From: Staphylotrichum longicolle
Taxonomy: Eukaryota > Ascomycota > Sordariomycetes > Sordariales > Chaetomiaceae
Assembly (NCBI GenBank): GCA_019096155.1
Contig: JAHCVI010000001.1
Location: forward strand, 10,106,001-10,170,000
Length of the DNA: 64,000 nucleotides
Direction: 5' to 3'
In this document: piece after piece, positions 1 to 12,219 of the stretch
How positions within the stretch are numbered: position 1 is the first letter of the stretch
Layout: every line of letters starts with the position of its first letter
Position numbers and translations under genes: made by a program
Notes under the pieces: generated by a model
Told to the model about the DNA's origin: nothing
Database searches by the model: none
What the model saw: only the letters and a program-made list of their open reading frames with translations

Positions 1-831
1 GATATGATAAGTCTGTGAGGCCGCGGGCCAAAAGAGGGGAGACTGAGATCTGGGCGTCATCTTCCAGGCGGTCATAGGGCTGTGCTTCTTCGAGAGTCCG
101 GACGTCATGGTCGTCGGCCGAGTGAGGAGGAAACTGATACTGTAGGCGGTCTTAGAACAAGAACAATCCACTAGCTGGAAACACTGACGGTGGATTCGGA
201 TGAAAACTCTTGCAGTTGGTACCCGAGGACGTACTCCTGTGCGCGGCTGTGGAAAGCCATGACGGTGGCCGACGTTCGGAGCACGCAAGGGAAGTGGATG
301 TCGTCGGACTTGAAACCCAATGATGTACCAAATCACGGCTGTGTTGAGAGAGAATGGAAAGGGAAAGTTTGATGCGAGTTCAGGGTAAACTCGGGAGTCC
401 CGCATCCGACCAAGATCTCAGCTGCGCTCTCCCTGTACTAAAGGACCCTTACCCAAACAAATAGTTAAATGGATGAGAAGGGCTGAGCAACCCCAACATG
501 CTTATGCCAGGGATTCTCATCCTGGGGAGCAAAAAAGCCCCCTTTCCATTATCATCACGGCCGGGGATCCGGACACCGAGAACACCGAGCAGGGCGGAGC
601 AGCTGCCGAAGGAGTAACCGCATGGAACCCTACCTAGCCAAGCAAAACAACATGTGGAAAGTCTGGAACGAGACAATAACGAGGCACCCCTGCGGGCGAC
701 GCATCCATCATCAAAACCAAGCTGGAGGACATCATTCCTTTATTATGCTCTGCTCAGGGCCTCACCTTTTCCCTTCGCTTTGAATTCCGTATCGAGTCAC
801 AACCCTGCCTGTTTACTCCTTCACGTTCCAA
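1..831. other. Intergenic, no gene recognised
   Basis: Only short open frames without family resemblance are present. The last part is the presumed promoter and 5' leader of the wall-protein gene that starts at 832. Confidence 0.5.
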
Positions 832-1649
832 ATGACTAAAATCATCTTTACCGGGTTGCTGGCTGCCTTTGCCACCGTAGCCCAGGCCGTGAAGCTCACA
901 AACTCGGACTGGAACGTGGTAGCTGGGGAGGCCTTCACCATTCGATGGACTGACGCTGAGGGTGGTGTTTCCATTCGCCTGAAGTCGGGCCCCGCCAACA
1001 GTCTGCAGACTGTTCAGGAAATTGCCAGTATGTGTGGCCATTGTTCCGAGAAAGTCGCTTGGGCTGACCATCCTTTGAGCCATAGGCGGTCAATCCGGAG
1101 AGTCGTTGACCTGGACGGTTCCCACCAACCTTGACACCGCCCAGTACGCCATCGAGATCGAGGACGGTTCCGGAAGCATCAACTACAGCGTCCAGTTCTC
1201 CATCTCTGGAGACATGGACAGCCAGACCACCGGGTCTCCTGTGAAACCCACCACAACCACTGCGACCGCTCCAGTGCCGACTCCAAGCACTCGTGCAAAC
1301 GCGTCTCTGACTTCCACTCCCACCAGTGAGGCTAAGAGCTTGGATGCGGCTACCAACACCTCGGAGGCCGTGTCCAAAACTGAAGTGCCCGAGGGCAGTG
1401 TTGGAGGTGAGCACTCGAAATCGCACGCCCAGGCGGTACACGCTTTGATTTCTGCCCCTTCCTAACACTGCGCTAGATTCCACCGGGCGCGAAACACGCG
1501 ATGCCTCAACTTTGGCCTCAACCAGAGCCAACAGGCCCAGCGCCACCGCATCTGATACCGCCGAGTCTGGCGTTCCCAACGCCGGTGCCACCGGTCACAG
1601 CGCCAGTGCTCTCATGGGAGCTGTTCTTGGGGCCTGGTTGCTTGCGTAG
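832..1649 (+). CDS. GPI-anchored Kre9/Knh1-like cell-wall protein
   Basis: The model has three exons: 832-1027, 1086-1406 and 1477-1649 (introns GTATGT...TAG and GTGAGC...TAG with a CCTAAC branch site), giving 229 residues. The protein opens with a signal peptide ending near AQA (residues 1-20). A beta-sandwich domain of the Kre9/Knh1 N-terminal type follows (about 21-105), with the characteristic LTNSDWNVVAGEAFTIRW start and a LTWTVPTNL strand. Next is a Thr/Ser/Pro-rich stalk likely to be O-glycosylated. The C-terminus is a hydrophobic tail (SALMGAVLGAWLLA) after small residues, the usual GPI-attachment signal. Family knowledge places such proteins at the plasma membrane or wall, where they are linked to beta-1,6-glucan assembly. 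The precise role here is unknown. The start ATG is the only one in frame before the signal peptide. Confidence 0.85.
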
Positions 1650-2483
1650 TAGCTTTTGGGGTTTGGCACTAATTAGTTACCATGAAAGGGCAACCGGAAG
1701 CAATATGCCTCAATGAATGATTGCCCTCTGCATCGGGGGCTTGTGATTCATAAATGCGAACCCTTTCCTCCCCATCCCCTCGATAGAACTTTCATTTGAT
1801 TTGATGATATCTGCATCCAGTTTTCAGTCTTCTACAAATAACAATCCACCATCAAAACTCCAACGTACATTTTGCAGCCTCGATTTCCGGCATTACGACC
1901 AAGATTTTGTGGGTGTTCCGACCCCAATTTCCTATTTTCGATTTTTCTGTGTTCAAGAAGGACTTTCTCAAGTAAACAAGACCGGTGGACGATTATGAAA
2001 GTTCAAGATCATCGAAAAAGGCCGGCAGACCGACAGCTCGGCCAGCTACACAAGAAGACATCGACCAAGCCCTCAACCGTGAGGCCCTGAGAGTTCACGC
2101 GGCATTCCATTTGGATGTTGCGCCGAAGGGAGTGGTCATGCTATTCCATCGCTAACGGCATTTCCACCTGGACCCGCCCTGTTCAAGCTCCGCCCAAAGT
2201 CGGGAAGATTCCGAACGCCACCACCTGGATGACCCTGCAAGCCACTGCCAATCTGGACCGCGATGAGTTGAAGGAACGTCATTTCCCCGCTGTTAGTTTC
2301 CGTCTTTCTGCTTCAGTTCCGTTGTTTTAGTCTCGGCTTCTTTCTCTTTCGCTCTTCTGGTACTCGAGGAGCCGGGCATTCGGGACTCGAACCTGCGTCT
2401 CCTGTTTCCGGACTCAACGCGATTAAGACTCTCAATTTGATCATATCTCTTTACCCAAGAGAAGTTCCATTCGCCTGCCCAAC
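1650..2483. other. Intergenic with coding-like remnant
   Basis: No intact gene is seen. Between about 1985 and 2330 two reading frames have protein-like composition but no joint start codon and an intervening stop; see the finding on this stretch. A B-box-like GGTTCGAGTCC on the minus strand near 2385 lacks the rest of a tRNA. Confidence 0.4.
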
Positions 2484-4077
2484 ATGAAGGCAATTCTTGG
2501 GTTTGCCCTCGCGCTTTTGACAGCGGTGGTGCCATTGGCCTCCGCCCTGGGCCTTAACCTGGATGCAACACTGCAGGCGCTCCCAAACTGCGCGGTTTGT
2601 TGAGCTTCCCTGTGCCATCTTTGAAGCAACAAACACTCATGTCATGGATATTTATTTGATAGGTCGCTTGCCTATCTGACGCCATCGCGCACTCTGCTTG
2701 TGCAACGAACCAGACAGTGGCTTGTCTTTGCGCCGACGGGGATCTCCAGAACCAGATGACGGTGTGTATCCGGGCCCACTGCACCACGAAACAGGCCCTT
2801 GGTATGTGTTCCTCATTCCTCTCTGTGGCTCTCCGTCAGCCAGATTTGGCGACTTCCTAGTCTAGACTGACTCGTCTATGACTTCTGTCCAGCGGCAAAG
2901 AACACTACAGATACAACGTGCGGCTTTCCGAGGCGCGACCGAGGCGCTGCGTATAATACTACCTCAATCGTATTGGCCGCATTATCATGCAGCATCGTAC
3001 TAGTTCGGTTAGGCTTCAAGTTACTCGCTACGCATAGTCTATCATCGGATGATTACGTCGCCTTCATCGTCGTTCTCGTCGCCGTGCCAAGCGTGATGAT
3101 CACGCATTACGGCACGACGGCCAACGGCGTAGGACGCGATATCTGGACGCTGACACCGCAGAATATAACTAACGTCCTCTTCTACTTCTATATCGAGACT
3201 ATCTTATACTGTATCCAGGTTGCGCTGGTAAAGTTATGTTTGCTCCTCTTCTACTTGCGTATCTTTCCTGGCCAGACGGTGCGCTGGCTGCTTTGGGCTA
3301 CCGTTGGGTTTGCTATTTTATTTGGGGTCGTCTTCTTCTTCCTTGCCATCTTCCAGTGCTCGCCCATCCGGTATTTCTGGCAGCACTGGGACGGGGAGCA
3401 CGAGGGCAAATGCTTGGACCTTAACGCGATTGCATGGGCGAACGCCAGTACCAGCATTGCGCTCGACGTCTGGATGCTGGCTTTACCCCTCGCCCAGATC
3501 AGCACCCTGAACCTTTACTGGAAGAAGAAAGTGGGAGCGGGCCTCATGTTCTGCGTCGGTACCTTGTATGTCGCTCCCTGTCCCTTCCTGTTGATGGCTC
3601 CTAGCTAACCCCAAGCTTCCTTTTTCCGCCTGCGCTAGCGTGACCGTCGTGTCGATCATCCGTCTTCGGGCCCTTGTCGTCTTTGGGAAATCTAGCAACC
3701 CAACATGGGACAACTATCCCCTCTCACTATGCTCCGCAGTCGAGATCCACGTCGGCATTATATGCACGTGCATGCCAACACTACGATTGCTTCTAGTCCG
3801 ATTGTTCCCTGCGCTCGGCGGCAGCAGCTCCGCGAAAGGATACTACTTCTCGGGCGGCGGTCAGATGCGCTCGAGCAAGGTACACAACAGTCAGGGACGC
3901 ACGCTCAAAGGGGGTATTATTCGCGAGCAGACGTCTGCTGTGCAGTACGACGACGACGAAACGAGCCTGGTGCAGATGCGGGACCTGACTCACGCCCACG
4001 ACGCCCACGAACATCTGAAGAGCAATCCGGAAAGCGGACATGGAACATCGCACGAAGCCATACGAGCGGCACCCTGA
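2484..4077 (+). CDS. CFEM-domain PTH11-type seven-transmembrane receptor
   Basis: Four exons (2484-2594, 2663-2801, 2893-3565, 3639-4077) give 453 residues. A signal peptide (about 1-20, ending PLASA) is followed by a CFEM domain with eight cysteines in the family spacing (NCA, ACL, ACA, VAC, LC, VC, HC, TTC; about residues 36-95). Seven hydrophobic segments of the fungal PTH11/rhodopsin-like type follow (about 105-340), with the common ALDVWMLALPL segment late in the core. The cytoplasmic tail of roughly 110 residues is charged and Gly/Ser-rich. PTH11 proteins are G-protein-coupled receptors that sense surfaces or nutrients, and in pathogens some are needed for appressorium formation. No ligand can be read from sequence. 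Exon 3 joins exon 4 as GTFVTVVS, which restores the seventh segment. Confidence 0.9.
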
Positions 4078-4833
4078 GAAATTGCTAGCAAACTTACATG
4101 TAAGGTATGCATATGCATTTTGTAGGGGGCGTGATTCCTCCGAGTCTAGCAAAACATTACCATGGCGACCGAGATTCCCGGCACGTCCACCGACTGGCAG
4201 CGCTGCAATCGACGGAACCTAGGAATCTAGTTGGGGTCGTTTCAGCCAAGGTGCGAACAGACCGCGACAGCACAGGCAATCTTCGCCAGGCAACGGGCCT
4301 AGCCGACCAGTGGAGGCCCATCATGATGAGTCCTCCGCATTTTGGCGCACAGCATGGAGCCGAAATATCACTAGGACGAAGGGCGGCGGCAAGGCGGGAA
4401 GAGCCGTTCATGCGCAGCCTGGCTGGATCTCGCCTCCATGTCAGGCAACGGGAGCACAGGCAAGGGCTCGTTCAATCACGGCGGGGGTACGAGAAGGTGG
4501 TCGGCGCCTGCGTGATGGCAATACAAGACGGCTCCCCATGCTAGATTAGGGAATGACTGCGAATCTGCGCAGGGTTGACACCGTTTAGCTAGACATGGCG
4601 CCAAGCGTGGCCGAGTCATGATGGGTCCCCACGCAGACAGGCTGAGCCTCTGAGCCTCTGAGGCAGGATTCGCCACCCCGGAGCCGGAAATCCGCGGACT
4701 CCGGAGTTTTCAAAATGTCAAACGTGTGCCGTGTATGTATTGCTCGGCAGCAGATAAGTCAAGATATGGTATCCCGGGCCGCACATCTTCGGCGTCCGAG
4801 TTAGCAAGGTCCCATCTTATCACCACTCACACC
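4078..4833. other. Intergenic, no gene recognised
   Basis: Short frames only. The right part is the presumed promoter of the Zn2Cys6 regulator at 4834. Confidence 0.5.
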
Positions 4834-7501
4834 ATGGCGTCGAGCCCTTCATCGGCAGAGAGTGTTGACTCTGGAGTCGAGACTCGGCTGATGCGCTCCG
4901 GCGCCGGTCAAGCTACCCGGAACCGCATCATTCGGCTGGCAGTAAGCAGCAATCCAGGACGCCGGCTAGTTCCGAGTTTGGCCTTTCTGCTAACCTGTGT
5001 CGAATCCACCCCCCTCCAGTGCCAGTCCTGTCGCCAACGAAAGGTAAGGCCGCGCACACAACCATGGTCTCCAATTCACCGAAAGCCGTCTCTCAGGCTT
5101 TCCTCGACTGACTTCATTCTGCAATCATGGAAAGATTGCGTGTGATCGAAAAGTGCCTTGCTCAAACTGCTGCAAGGCGGCGTTGTCATGCACCTACGAG
5201 CCTCGAAAACGATCCACCATCAAAACGCAACGGATTCATATCACAAGCGAATAGTAAAGCAAAACCAAGGATTCAATGGCTGGGATCCATGTTGACGAAG
5301 AAGACAGTGAAAGAAAGATTGATACAATCCAAGAACAGACAAATCAAATAGCCAAGCTGCTCAACCGGCTCACCACAAACATTGCTCCTCGTTCGAGCAA
5401 TCCCCAAGAGGCTCCCATGAATTCCTGCCAGGCGCGAGCGACATCAAACGAGACCATCGGAACACCTTCGGCATGCTCGACCGGCTCTACCACGATTGCC
5501 TCGCAGGCCCAGTTCGAAGGCGAATCGTCACTTTCAGCGCACACTGCTTTTGCAAATCGACTCATCGAGCGGGCAGTCAGCACGGCGCCGTGGGAGATAT
5601 TCTCCTCGGACATGGCAGCAACTCTCTCTGCGCTCCGTCAGCTTGTTGAGACGCAGAACAACGGGTCTAATCGCTATGAGACCACCTACCGGTTTGCAAG
5701 GCCGGACCCCATTCCTTCTTTGTCGCTGGACCAGAACCCGATGCCTCCCATCCAATCTGTCATGGACGTCCTGCAACTCATGAAGAGTGAATAACCCCCC
5801 CATTTTCATTTGTTGCCCGGATGCTGATGACAACGCCGCCGTCACAGCAAACCCGCATTTTGATAGCGTCGGGTTCCACATGTTTATGACAACCGAGGTG
5901 TTTGTCGGGTACATTCGAACCGTATACTTTCCAGGAGGCGGCTTCAGCGCAGCCGACTTCATCATTGTCAACGGCGGCCTCATCGACGTCTTTCTTCGGA
6001 GCACATTCCTCGAAGAAGACGCTCCCAAACGAGAGACTCTGCAGCGGCACATGGCCATGTGCGAAGCCAACCTGGAGACCGCGCTGTCCCGGCTTCCGAT
6101 CCACATGCCCAACACCATGGACTACTGCCTGGCGTTATTGATTGGCGTAAGTAGCTTTTCTCTTTTCTCATGAGCTGAATCTGCTGATGACTCCGTGGCC
6201 CGCTGATTGCCCCATAACAACTAATCCGATGCAGGTCAACCACTGCATCAAATCTTCCAAATCCTCGGCGGCATGGTCCCTGGCCACGACAGCCCTTCAC
6301 ATGTGCATCTCGGCAGGGTACCATCGCGCGACATCCAGCACGCATGACACACCGCTGCTCCGGAAACAAAAGTCGTGGGTTTTCTGGTCTCTGTACAGCG
6401 CCGAAAAGGGGCTCTCGCTCCGCCTGGGGCGGTCATCATCCGTGTCCGACTACGACATCACGCTGCCCCTCCCAGAACGCGAGAAGGACGATTACAGGCC
6501 GTACTACTGTTGCACCATTCGGTGGATAAAGCTGTCCAGCATCCAAGGAAGAGTGTACAAGATGCTCTACAGCCCGGCTGCTCTGTCCCAGTCCCAGGCA
6601 TCCCGTGCAGAGTGGGCTCAATCTCTCGCCGCCGAGACGAGGAGCCTGTACAGCGGCGAGATAGGTGACAATGTAAGCTTTTCTCTGGCGTGCCTGGAGT
6701 GAGGGTACCGAGAACTGCGGAGACTGACTGCCACCGGAAATCAGTCGGCGAAAAACAGCGCGTGGAGAACAACCGGAGGGCGCCAAATGGAGCTTGTGTT
6801 CTTCTCGGAGGAGATCTTGTACCTCTCGATGTTGACTTTGATCCTCAAGGCGCTTCCCCCGGACGATAGTTCCTCCACAACCTTCGCCGCCGAATGCATC
6901 ACGACCGCGAGAAGGGGGCTTGAAAGACACAACGAACTCACCGAGGCCATTGGCCTCGACAAGGGTCATCACATCGACGTCTACGTCAACTGGTACGCAC
7001 CCTTTAGCACAAAACAACCCCAACTGGCAGGAGAACTCTCACCACTAACCCGCCCCCGCCCCCCGCCTTTTCCCCTCGTCCAGGACCATCCTCTACAACC
7101 CCTTCACGCCCTTCATCGTCGTCTTCTGCCACGCGATCGAGGCCGGCGAGCCCAGCGACCTGGCCCTCCTCGACGGCTTCGTCGGGTCGCTCGAGACGGC
7201 GCGGCACCACTCGGAGGCCACGGCCCGGATGCACCGCCAGTCCAAGCTGCTCTGCGAGGCCGCGCGGCAGTACACGGACATGATGGCGGCCAAGCGCACC
7301 ACGGCGCCGGCACCGGCGCCGGGCGCCCACTGGGACGGCGGCTTCGAGGAGTTTGACGCGTACATGCAGGCGCTGGGGATGCCGCCTCTGGGCGCGCTCG
7401 GGAATCCCGGGAGTGAGATGTTGTGTCAGGGGTGGATAGGGGCGGATCAAGGTGTGGATGGGTTTCAGAATCTGCCGGATATGTCGATGGGTGGATTTTG
7501 A
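4834..7501 (+). CDS. Zn2Cys6 transcription factor with fungal-specific TF domain
   Basis: Eight exons (4834-4941, 5020-5043, 5135-5253, 5308-5786, 5848-6146, 6235-6672, 6745-6992, 7084-7501) give 710 residues. The binuclear zinc cluster spans residues 37-63 with spacing C-x2-C-x6-C-x5-C-x2-C-x6-C and is built across a 24-nt exon holding CQSCRQRK. A short coiled linker (ERKIDTIQEQTNQIAKLLNR) follows. The middle-homology 'Fungal_trans' domain covers about residues 215-500, with the diagnostic VFWSLYSAEKGLSLRLGRSS stretch. The model needs the 54-nt intron 5254-5307 and the 61-nt intron 5787-5847 to bridge in-frame stops; both have good splice signals. The protein is expected to be a nuclear DNA-binding regulator. 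No target can be inferred. It lies tail to tail with the BTB gene, 249 nt away. Confidence 0.88.
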
Positions 7502-7750
7502 GTTTCCGGTTGTTTGACCGTAAAGAAGTACCTGGCTGTGTAGATACCTTCTTGATCTTGCATTTTGGGTATTCCGGAACTGGGCTAGTACCTCGGCAGG
7601 GAAAGGAACGCTTTGGTGTTTTGGATGGGTCTTAGATAGGAGGATGGTAGAGAGCGAAGACGACACTCGGTAGCTATAGATTGTTTTAACAGCAAAACCA
7701 AACTCATAAGCTCTCAATAGTAATAGATCTTTAAGATACTAGCATTGACC

Positions 7751-8869
7751 TTACGGCATCCGCAGTCTTGTCGCCTGCGCATCGAGCTGCTCCTTATCTC
7801 CATCCTTCACCGGACTCCGCATAGTAGCCAGAACCGCCTTCATCTGATCCACCAGATACTCCCGCGGATTGCACCCCGCATGGTCGCCCTCCCCCTTGGC
7901 CGGCTGGCCAATGTCGTGAATCACGAGGCTCGAGAAGGCCCCGTACAGCCCCAGAATGCTGTACTCGACGCCGCGGGCGTCCTCCGGGATGGGGAACAGG
8001 CCGGCCCGCGTCAGACAAAACGTCATGGACCCCAGGATCATGGACTCGCACCGGTGGGGGCCCATGAAGGTCGCGTGCCGGCACCACCGCGGCCCTTCGT
8101 CCACGACGGTCAGCAGCTCGACGAACGACCGCATCACGCTGAGGAGCGCGCCGATTGTCTCGTACCGGACCGCGCAAATGCGTTCTGCAGGAAAAGGTGT
8201 GTTAGTCGGGGGTCGCGCCGTCGTTCGGCTGAGGCAAACCGGAAAAGAGGGTTAGAGGGGGGAGGGCGCCTCACCGATAATATCTGACGGCATCTCCAGC
8301 TGCCGCAGGACCGACCCCTCGGCAAACATGGACCCGGGCCCTTCCATCGTGACGCGCCGCACCGTGGCCTCAAACATCTGCCGGTGGCCGAGCTCCCAGC
8401 CGATCCAGATCAGCTTGGGCACGGCCGCATCGTCAGGCCCGGACGTCGCATCCATCAGCGTGTCGACCCACGGCCGTACCCACGGAACCAAGAGGTGCGT
8501 AGCGTCGTAGAAGTGCGTCAGCGCCGTCAGGTCGAAGAGCTCGTGTATGGAGAGGGCGCGAGGGGCTTTTTGGAGGTGGCCGTGTGCGATGTGGAGGAAC
8601 AGCTCCATGGCCGAGGGCATGTCGTGGGGGAGTTCGACGGTCCAGTCTCTGCCGTTCTCGGGCTTGGCCTCTGTGAAGGAGCCGTAGAGCATGCGGTCGA
8701 AGACGGGCGAGACGCGGGCGAGCGCTTTTGAGCAGACGAGAAAACACGTCGGCTTCTCGCTGCCTTGGTCCCTTCGCTCGGTGCCGACCCGCAGCTTCAG
8801 GTCGCCGCGCGGGTCGATCTTGTTTAGGGGTAGCGGGGTGGCGTCCATGCTGATGTGTTGAATATTCAA
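7751..8869 (-). CDS. BTB/POZ-domain protein
   Basis: Two exons on the minus strand (8869-8275 and 8184-7751, intron GTGAGG...CAG) give 342 residues. After a short leader the protein has a fungal BTB-like fold: CFLVCSKALARVSPVFDRML is the typical strand-helix core in which the domain starts to dimerise, followed by LPHDMPSAMELFLHIAHGH. The remaining helical part (about 110-342) has no motif I recognise. Fungal proteins of this type are abundant and mostly uncharacterised; some act as adaptors for cullin-3 ligases, but no such partner can be read here. An alternative start at the second Met (8848) would shorten it by seven residues. Confidence 0.8.
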
Positions 8870-9666
8870 CGAAGACGAGACGGGTTGAGAATCGACGAGA
8901 ACGTGCCATCGTGATTTCTTGCTAGGCGCAAGAAAACAATGTTATATCCTGACATGCTGAACCACGCCAACACCTGACTCGCAGTCCGAGCGGGCCAACG
9001 TGCAAATACAGCAGACTACGGTGTTTGCGGCCTCGCTGAGATGACCATGCCACCCTGAGATGCGGAGCGTTGGGCTGGGTTGCCCTAGCTATGAATAGAT
9101 CATGCCCATGACAAAAAGTTCGTATCTCTGGTAGCCAAGACGCGCCCGGGAGAATATCCCGACATTTGAGACGGAGCTTGAGCCCCGGGTCGGCCCGGGC
9201 TGTGGCGGAGGCTCCTCAGCCTGGCTCTGGGTCTGAGGGCATGAGGCTATGTCGCTGGAAAGTGGATATGCCGGAGGCCGACGGCCCCCGATCCTCCAGG
9301 TTCCCGGCAGCGGCAACTTGGAACCCTTCATATACCTGGGGAGCGTTCTCTCAGGGAGTTCTCTACTGTGATTGCTTGGCCCTCTCTTCTTCACCAGAAA
9401 TGCTCACCAGAAATCAAGTGTTTCCTGTTTCGCTCCTAACAGTCACGAAACAGTGGCTTTTCCTTGTGCCGCGATGATGTGGGTGGTGTCAATCCCTCCA
9501 GCAGGGCGAGTCTTCGGAGCCTGTCAGAGTCGGTATATGGAAAATTCGGAATGTTGAGCCCAGGCAGCCTAATACGACCAAGTGGTCTACTGGGTTGTGG
9601 GATGGTGGTGAGTCTCGGTTGATCAGGGTGTGAACAAAGATCGAGATAACGGCAATTAAGTGGGGC
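8870..9666. other. Intergenic between divergent genes
   Basis: Shared upstream region of the BTB gene (-) and the mannosidase gene (+). I see no gene or strong motif in it. Confidence 0.5.
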
Positions 9667-12219
9667 ATGGCTTGGCGCGGATACCGAAACGGGAGCTTCC
9701 GCGGTTTCTTTGGCCAGATCGGCACTTCGCGCCGTGCAACGTCAACTTTGAACACATCTTCCCTCCCGGCGTCCCGGAGCATTGCACGCTCCCAGCTAAC
9801 CACCAGCGGTGACCGCCACCGCCATGCCTTGCCTTCCGGGCTCTGCAGCACGCAAATGAACGTTCGAGACCCCTTCAACCTCCGCACAGCGAGCTTGAAC
9901 CGACCCCCGATCGCCACCTGGAAGGCCAACAAGAGCTACAACAGCGCCAACACCAACACAAACACAAACACTCACCTTAGCCTCTCCCCGCTCCACCACA
10001 TCATCCGCACCGCCGCCGCCGCCACCCACCACGCCGCTGCCGACCTCCGCGACAAGGCAGGCGAGATCGCCCAGTCTGCCCACCAGGCCCTGACCGACGC
10101 CCTCGAGAGCGAGATCGAAAAGCCCCATCCGCTAGAAGACCCCGCCCAGCTCGCCCACACCAAAGAAGAAAAGCAACAACAGCTCCACACCACCCCTGCA
10201 GGACGACCCGTCCCCAACCCCAACCCCAAAAAAGACATGGCCTTCCAAGTGCCCAAAAATGTCCCTTCCTTCTCCAACCCGCAACGCCAGCTCGAAGACC
10301 ACCTCTGGGCCGCCTCCTCGTCCTCGTCCGCATCATCCCGCCAGCGCAACACCGCCACCACGGCCGCCTCCGTCATAGGCGGCGTCCAGGATCTGTTATC
10401 GCCGCGCAGCAACCGCGCCGCGCTGCCCATGTACAAGGACAAGCCCTACATGTACCCGCCCGGGCGGGGGCCGCACGCCGCGTGGCAGCGGCCGCTGTAC
10501 CGGCGCAAGCGGACGTGCGGGTTGTTCTTCCTGGTCGTTGTCGCGGTGGTGTGGTGGACGGGCCTGTTTGCGAGCCACCAGGAGCGGGCGGTGGGGCGGC
10601 TGAACGACTGGGGGTGGCTGAAGCAGGACGGGGAATCCGGCGGGAGGGGGGGCAGGAAGACGGACTGGCTGGCGCGGCGGCAGAGGGTGGTGGAGGCGAT
10701 GGAGCTGAGCTGGGACGCCTACGAGCGGTACGCGTGGGGGTATGACGAGTTCCGCCCCGAGACGAGGACGGGGCGGCACATGGCGCCCAAGGGCCTGGGG
10801 TGGATCATCGTGGACGCGCTGGACACGCTGATGCTGATGAACATGACGAGCCGGCTGACGCACGCGAGGGAGTGGATTGCGAAGGAGCTGACGTGGGACC
10901 AGGACCAGGATGTGAACACGTTCGAGACGACCATCAGGATGATGGGGGGCCTGCTGTCGGCGCATTATCTGTCGACCGAGTTTCCGGATCTGGCGCCCAT
11001 CGCGGACGATGATCCCGGGAAGCCGGGGGAGGACTTGTATCTGGAGAAGGCGAAGGACCTGGCGGACCGGCTGATGGCGGCGTTTGAGTCGCCGTCGGGA
11101 GTCCCGTATGCGAGCGTCAACCTGGGCAAGAGCGTCGGGATATTGTCGCATGCGGATATGGGGGCGTCGTCCACGGCCGAGACGACGACGCTGCAGCTCG
11201 AGTTCAAGTACCTCGCCAAGCTGACGGGCGAGAAGGATTTTTGGGACAAGGCCGAGCGGGCCATGCAGTTGGTGGACGACAACGGCGCCAAGGACGGGCT
11301 GGTGCCCATCTTCATCTTTGCCACGACGGGCAAGTTCTCGGGCGAGAACATCCGGCTCGGCAGCCGCGGCGACTCGTACTACGAGTACCTCATCAAGCAG
11401 TACCTGCAGACCAACAAGAAGGAGCCCATCTACCAGGAGATGTGGCGGGAGGCGCTGCAAGGCGTCCGGAAGCACCTCATCACGTACACGGAGCCTTCCC
11501 AGTTCACCATCATCGGCGAGCGCCCCAGCGGGCTTGGTGGGGACCTCTCGCCCAAGATGGACCACCTCGTCTGCTTCATGCCCGGCACCATCGCCCTAGC
11601 GGCGACGGGCGGCCTCACCGAGCAGGAAGCCAAGAAGCTCCCCACGTGGACCAAGCAAGACGAGGCTGACATGCAGCTCGCGCGCGAGCTGATGCAGACG
11701 TGCTGGGGCATGTACAAGTGGATGGCGACGGGCCTCGCGGCCGAGATCACCTACTTCAACATCGGCCGCCCGCCGCTCCCCGAGTCGGCGCCGCACAAGG
11801 CGCCCGCGGACTTTGACCCGGCGCCGGACGCCGAGTGGCGCAAGGCGTTCGACGTCAGGCCGGCCGACACGCACAACCTGCAGCGGCCCGAGACGGTCGA
11901 GAGCCTCTTTTACATGTGGCGCATCACGTGAACAAGACCCACCAACACTGAACCGGCGGTACGACGCGGCGGCTTCACGAGCCTGTCCAACGCCAACACG
12001 ATCCCGCCGGTCACCAGGGACAACATGGAGAGCTTCTGGCTGGCCGAGACGCTCAAGTACTTCTACCTGCTCTTCTCACCCAACGACCTGCTGCCGCTGG
12101 ACAAGATCGTGCTGAACACCGAGGCGCATCCGCTGCCGCGGTTCGACATGGGGCCGCTGTTCTCGACGGGGTGGAAGAGGAAACCGAGGGATGCGGAAGG
12201 GAAGGTGGTGGTGGAGTGA
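9667..12219 (+). CDS. Class I alpha-1,2-mannosidase (GH47), interrupted near the C-terminus
   Basis: The enzyme trims Man9GlcNAc2 N-glycans in the ER/Golgi, using Ca2+. The reading frame runs from 9667 to a TGA at 11929-11931. After that TGA the same frame resumes with conserved GH47 sequence to 12219. Visible landmarks are: a basic-flanked membrane anchor (about residues 94-110 counted from the ATG at 10237, type II topology); NTFETTIRMMGG with a catalytic Glu; RGDSYYEYLIKQY with a catalytic Asp; cysteines in HLVCFMPG and MQTCWGMY that form the family disulfide; RPETVESLFYMWR; ESFWLAETLKYFYLLFS; and NTEAHP with the Ca2+-binding Thr. Between MWRIT and GGFTSL the family has about 25 residues (a GD..YREWGW block) that are absent here. 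The start is uncertain: 9667, 9856 or 10237 (MAFQVP), and the last gives a more usual N-terminus. A GTGAAC donor overlaps the TGA and a CACTGAAC branch-like site follows, so a deleted acceptor plus exon start is likely. Confidence 0.8.

Noticed and set aside
2360..2460. Possible tRNA on the minus strand (GGTTCGAGTCC B-box)
   Set aside because: The T-stem has two mismatches, there is no complementary acceptor stem and no A-box at the right distance.
10396..11565. 389-codon minus-strand open frame opposite the mannosidase
   Set aside because: It is the antisense shadow of a GC-rich conserved gene; its sequence is Arg/Pro/His-biased with no motif.
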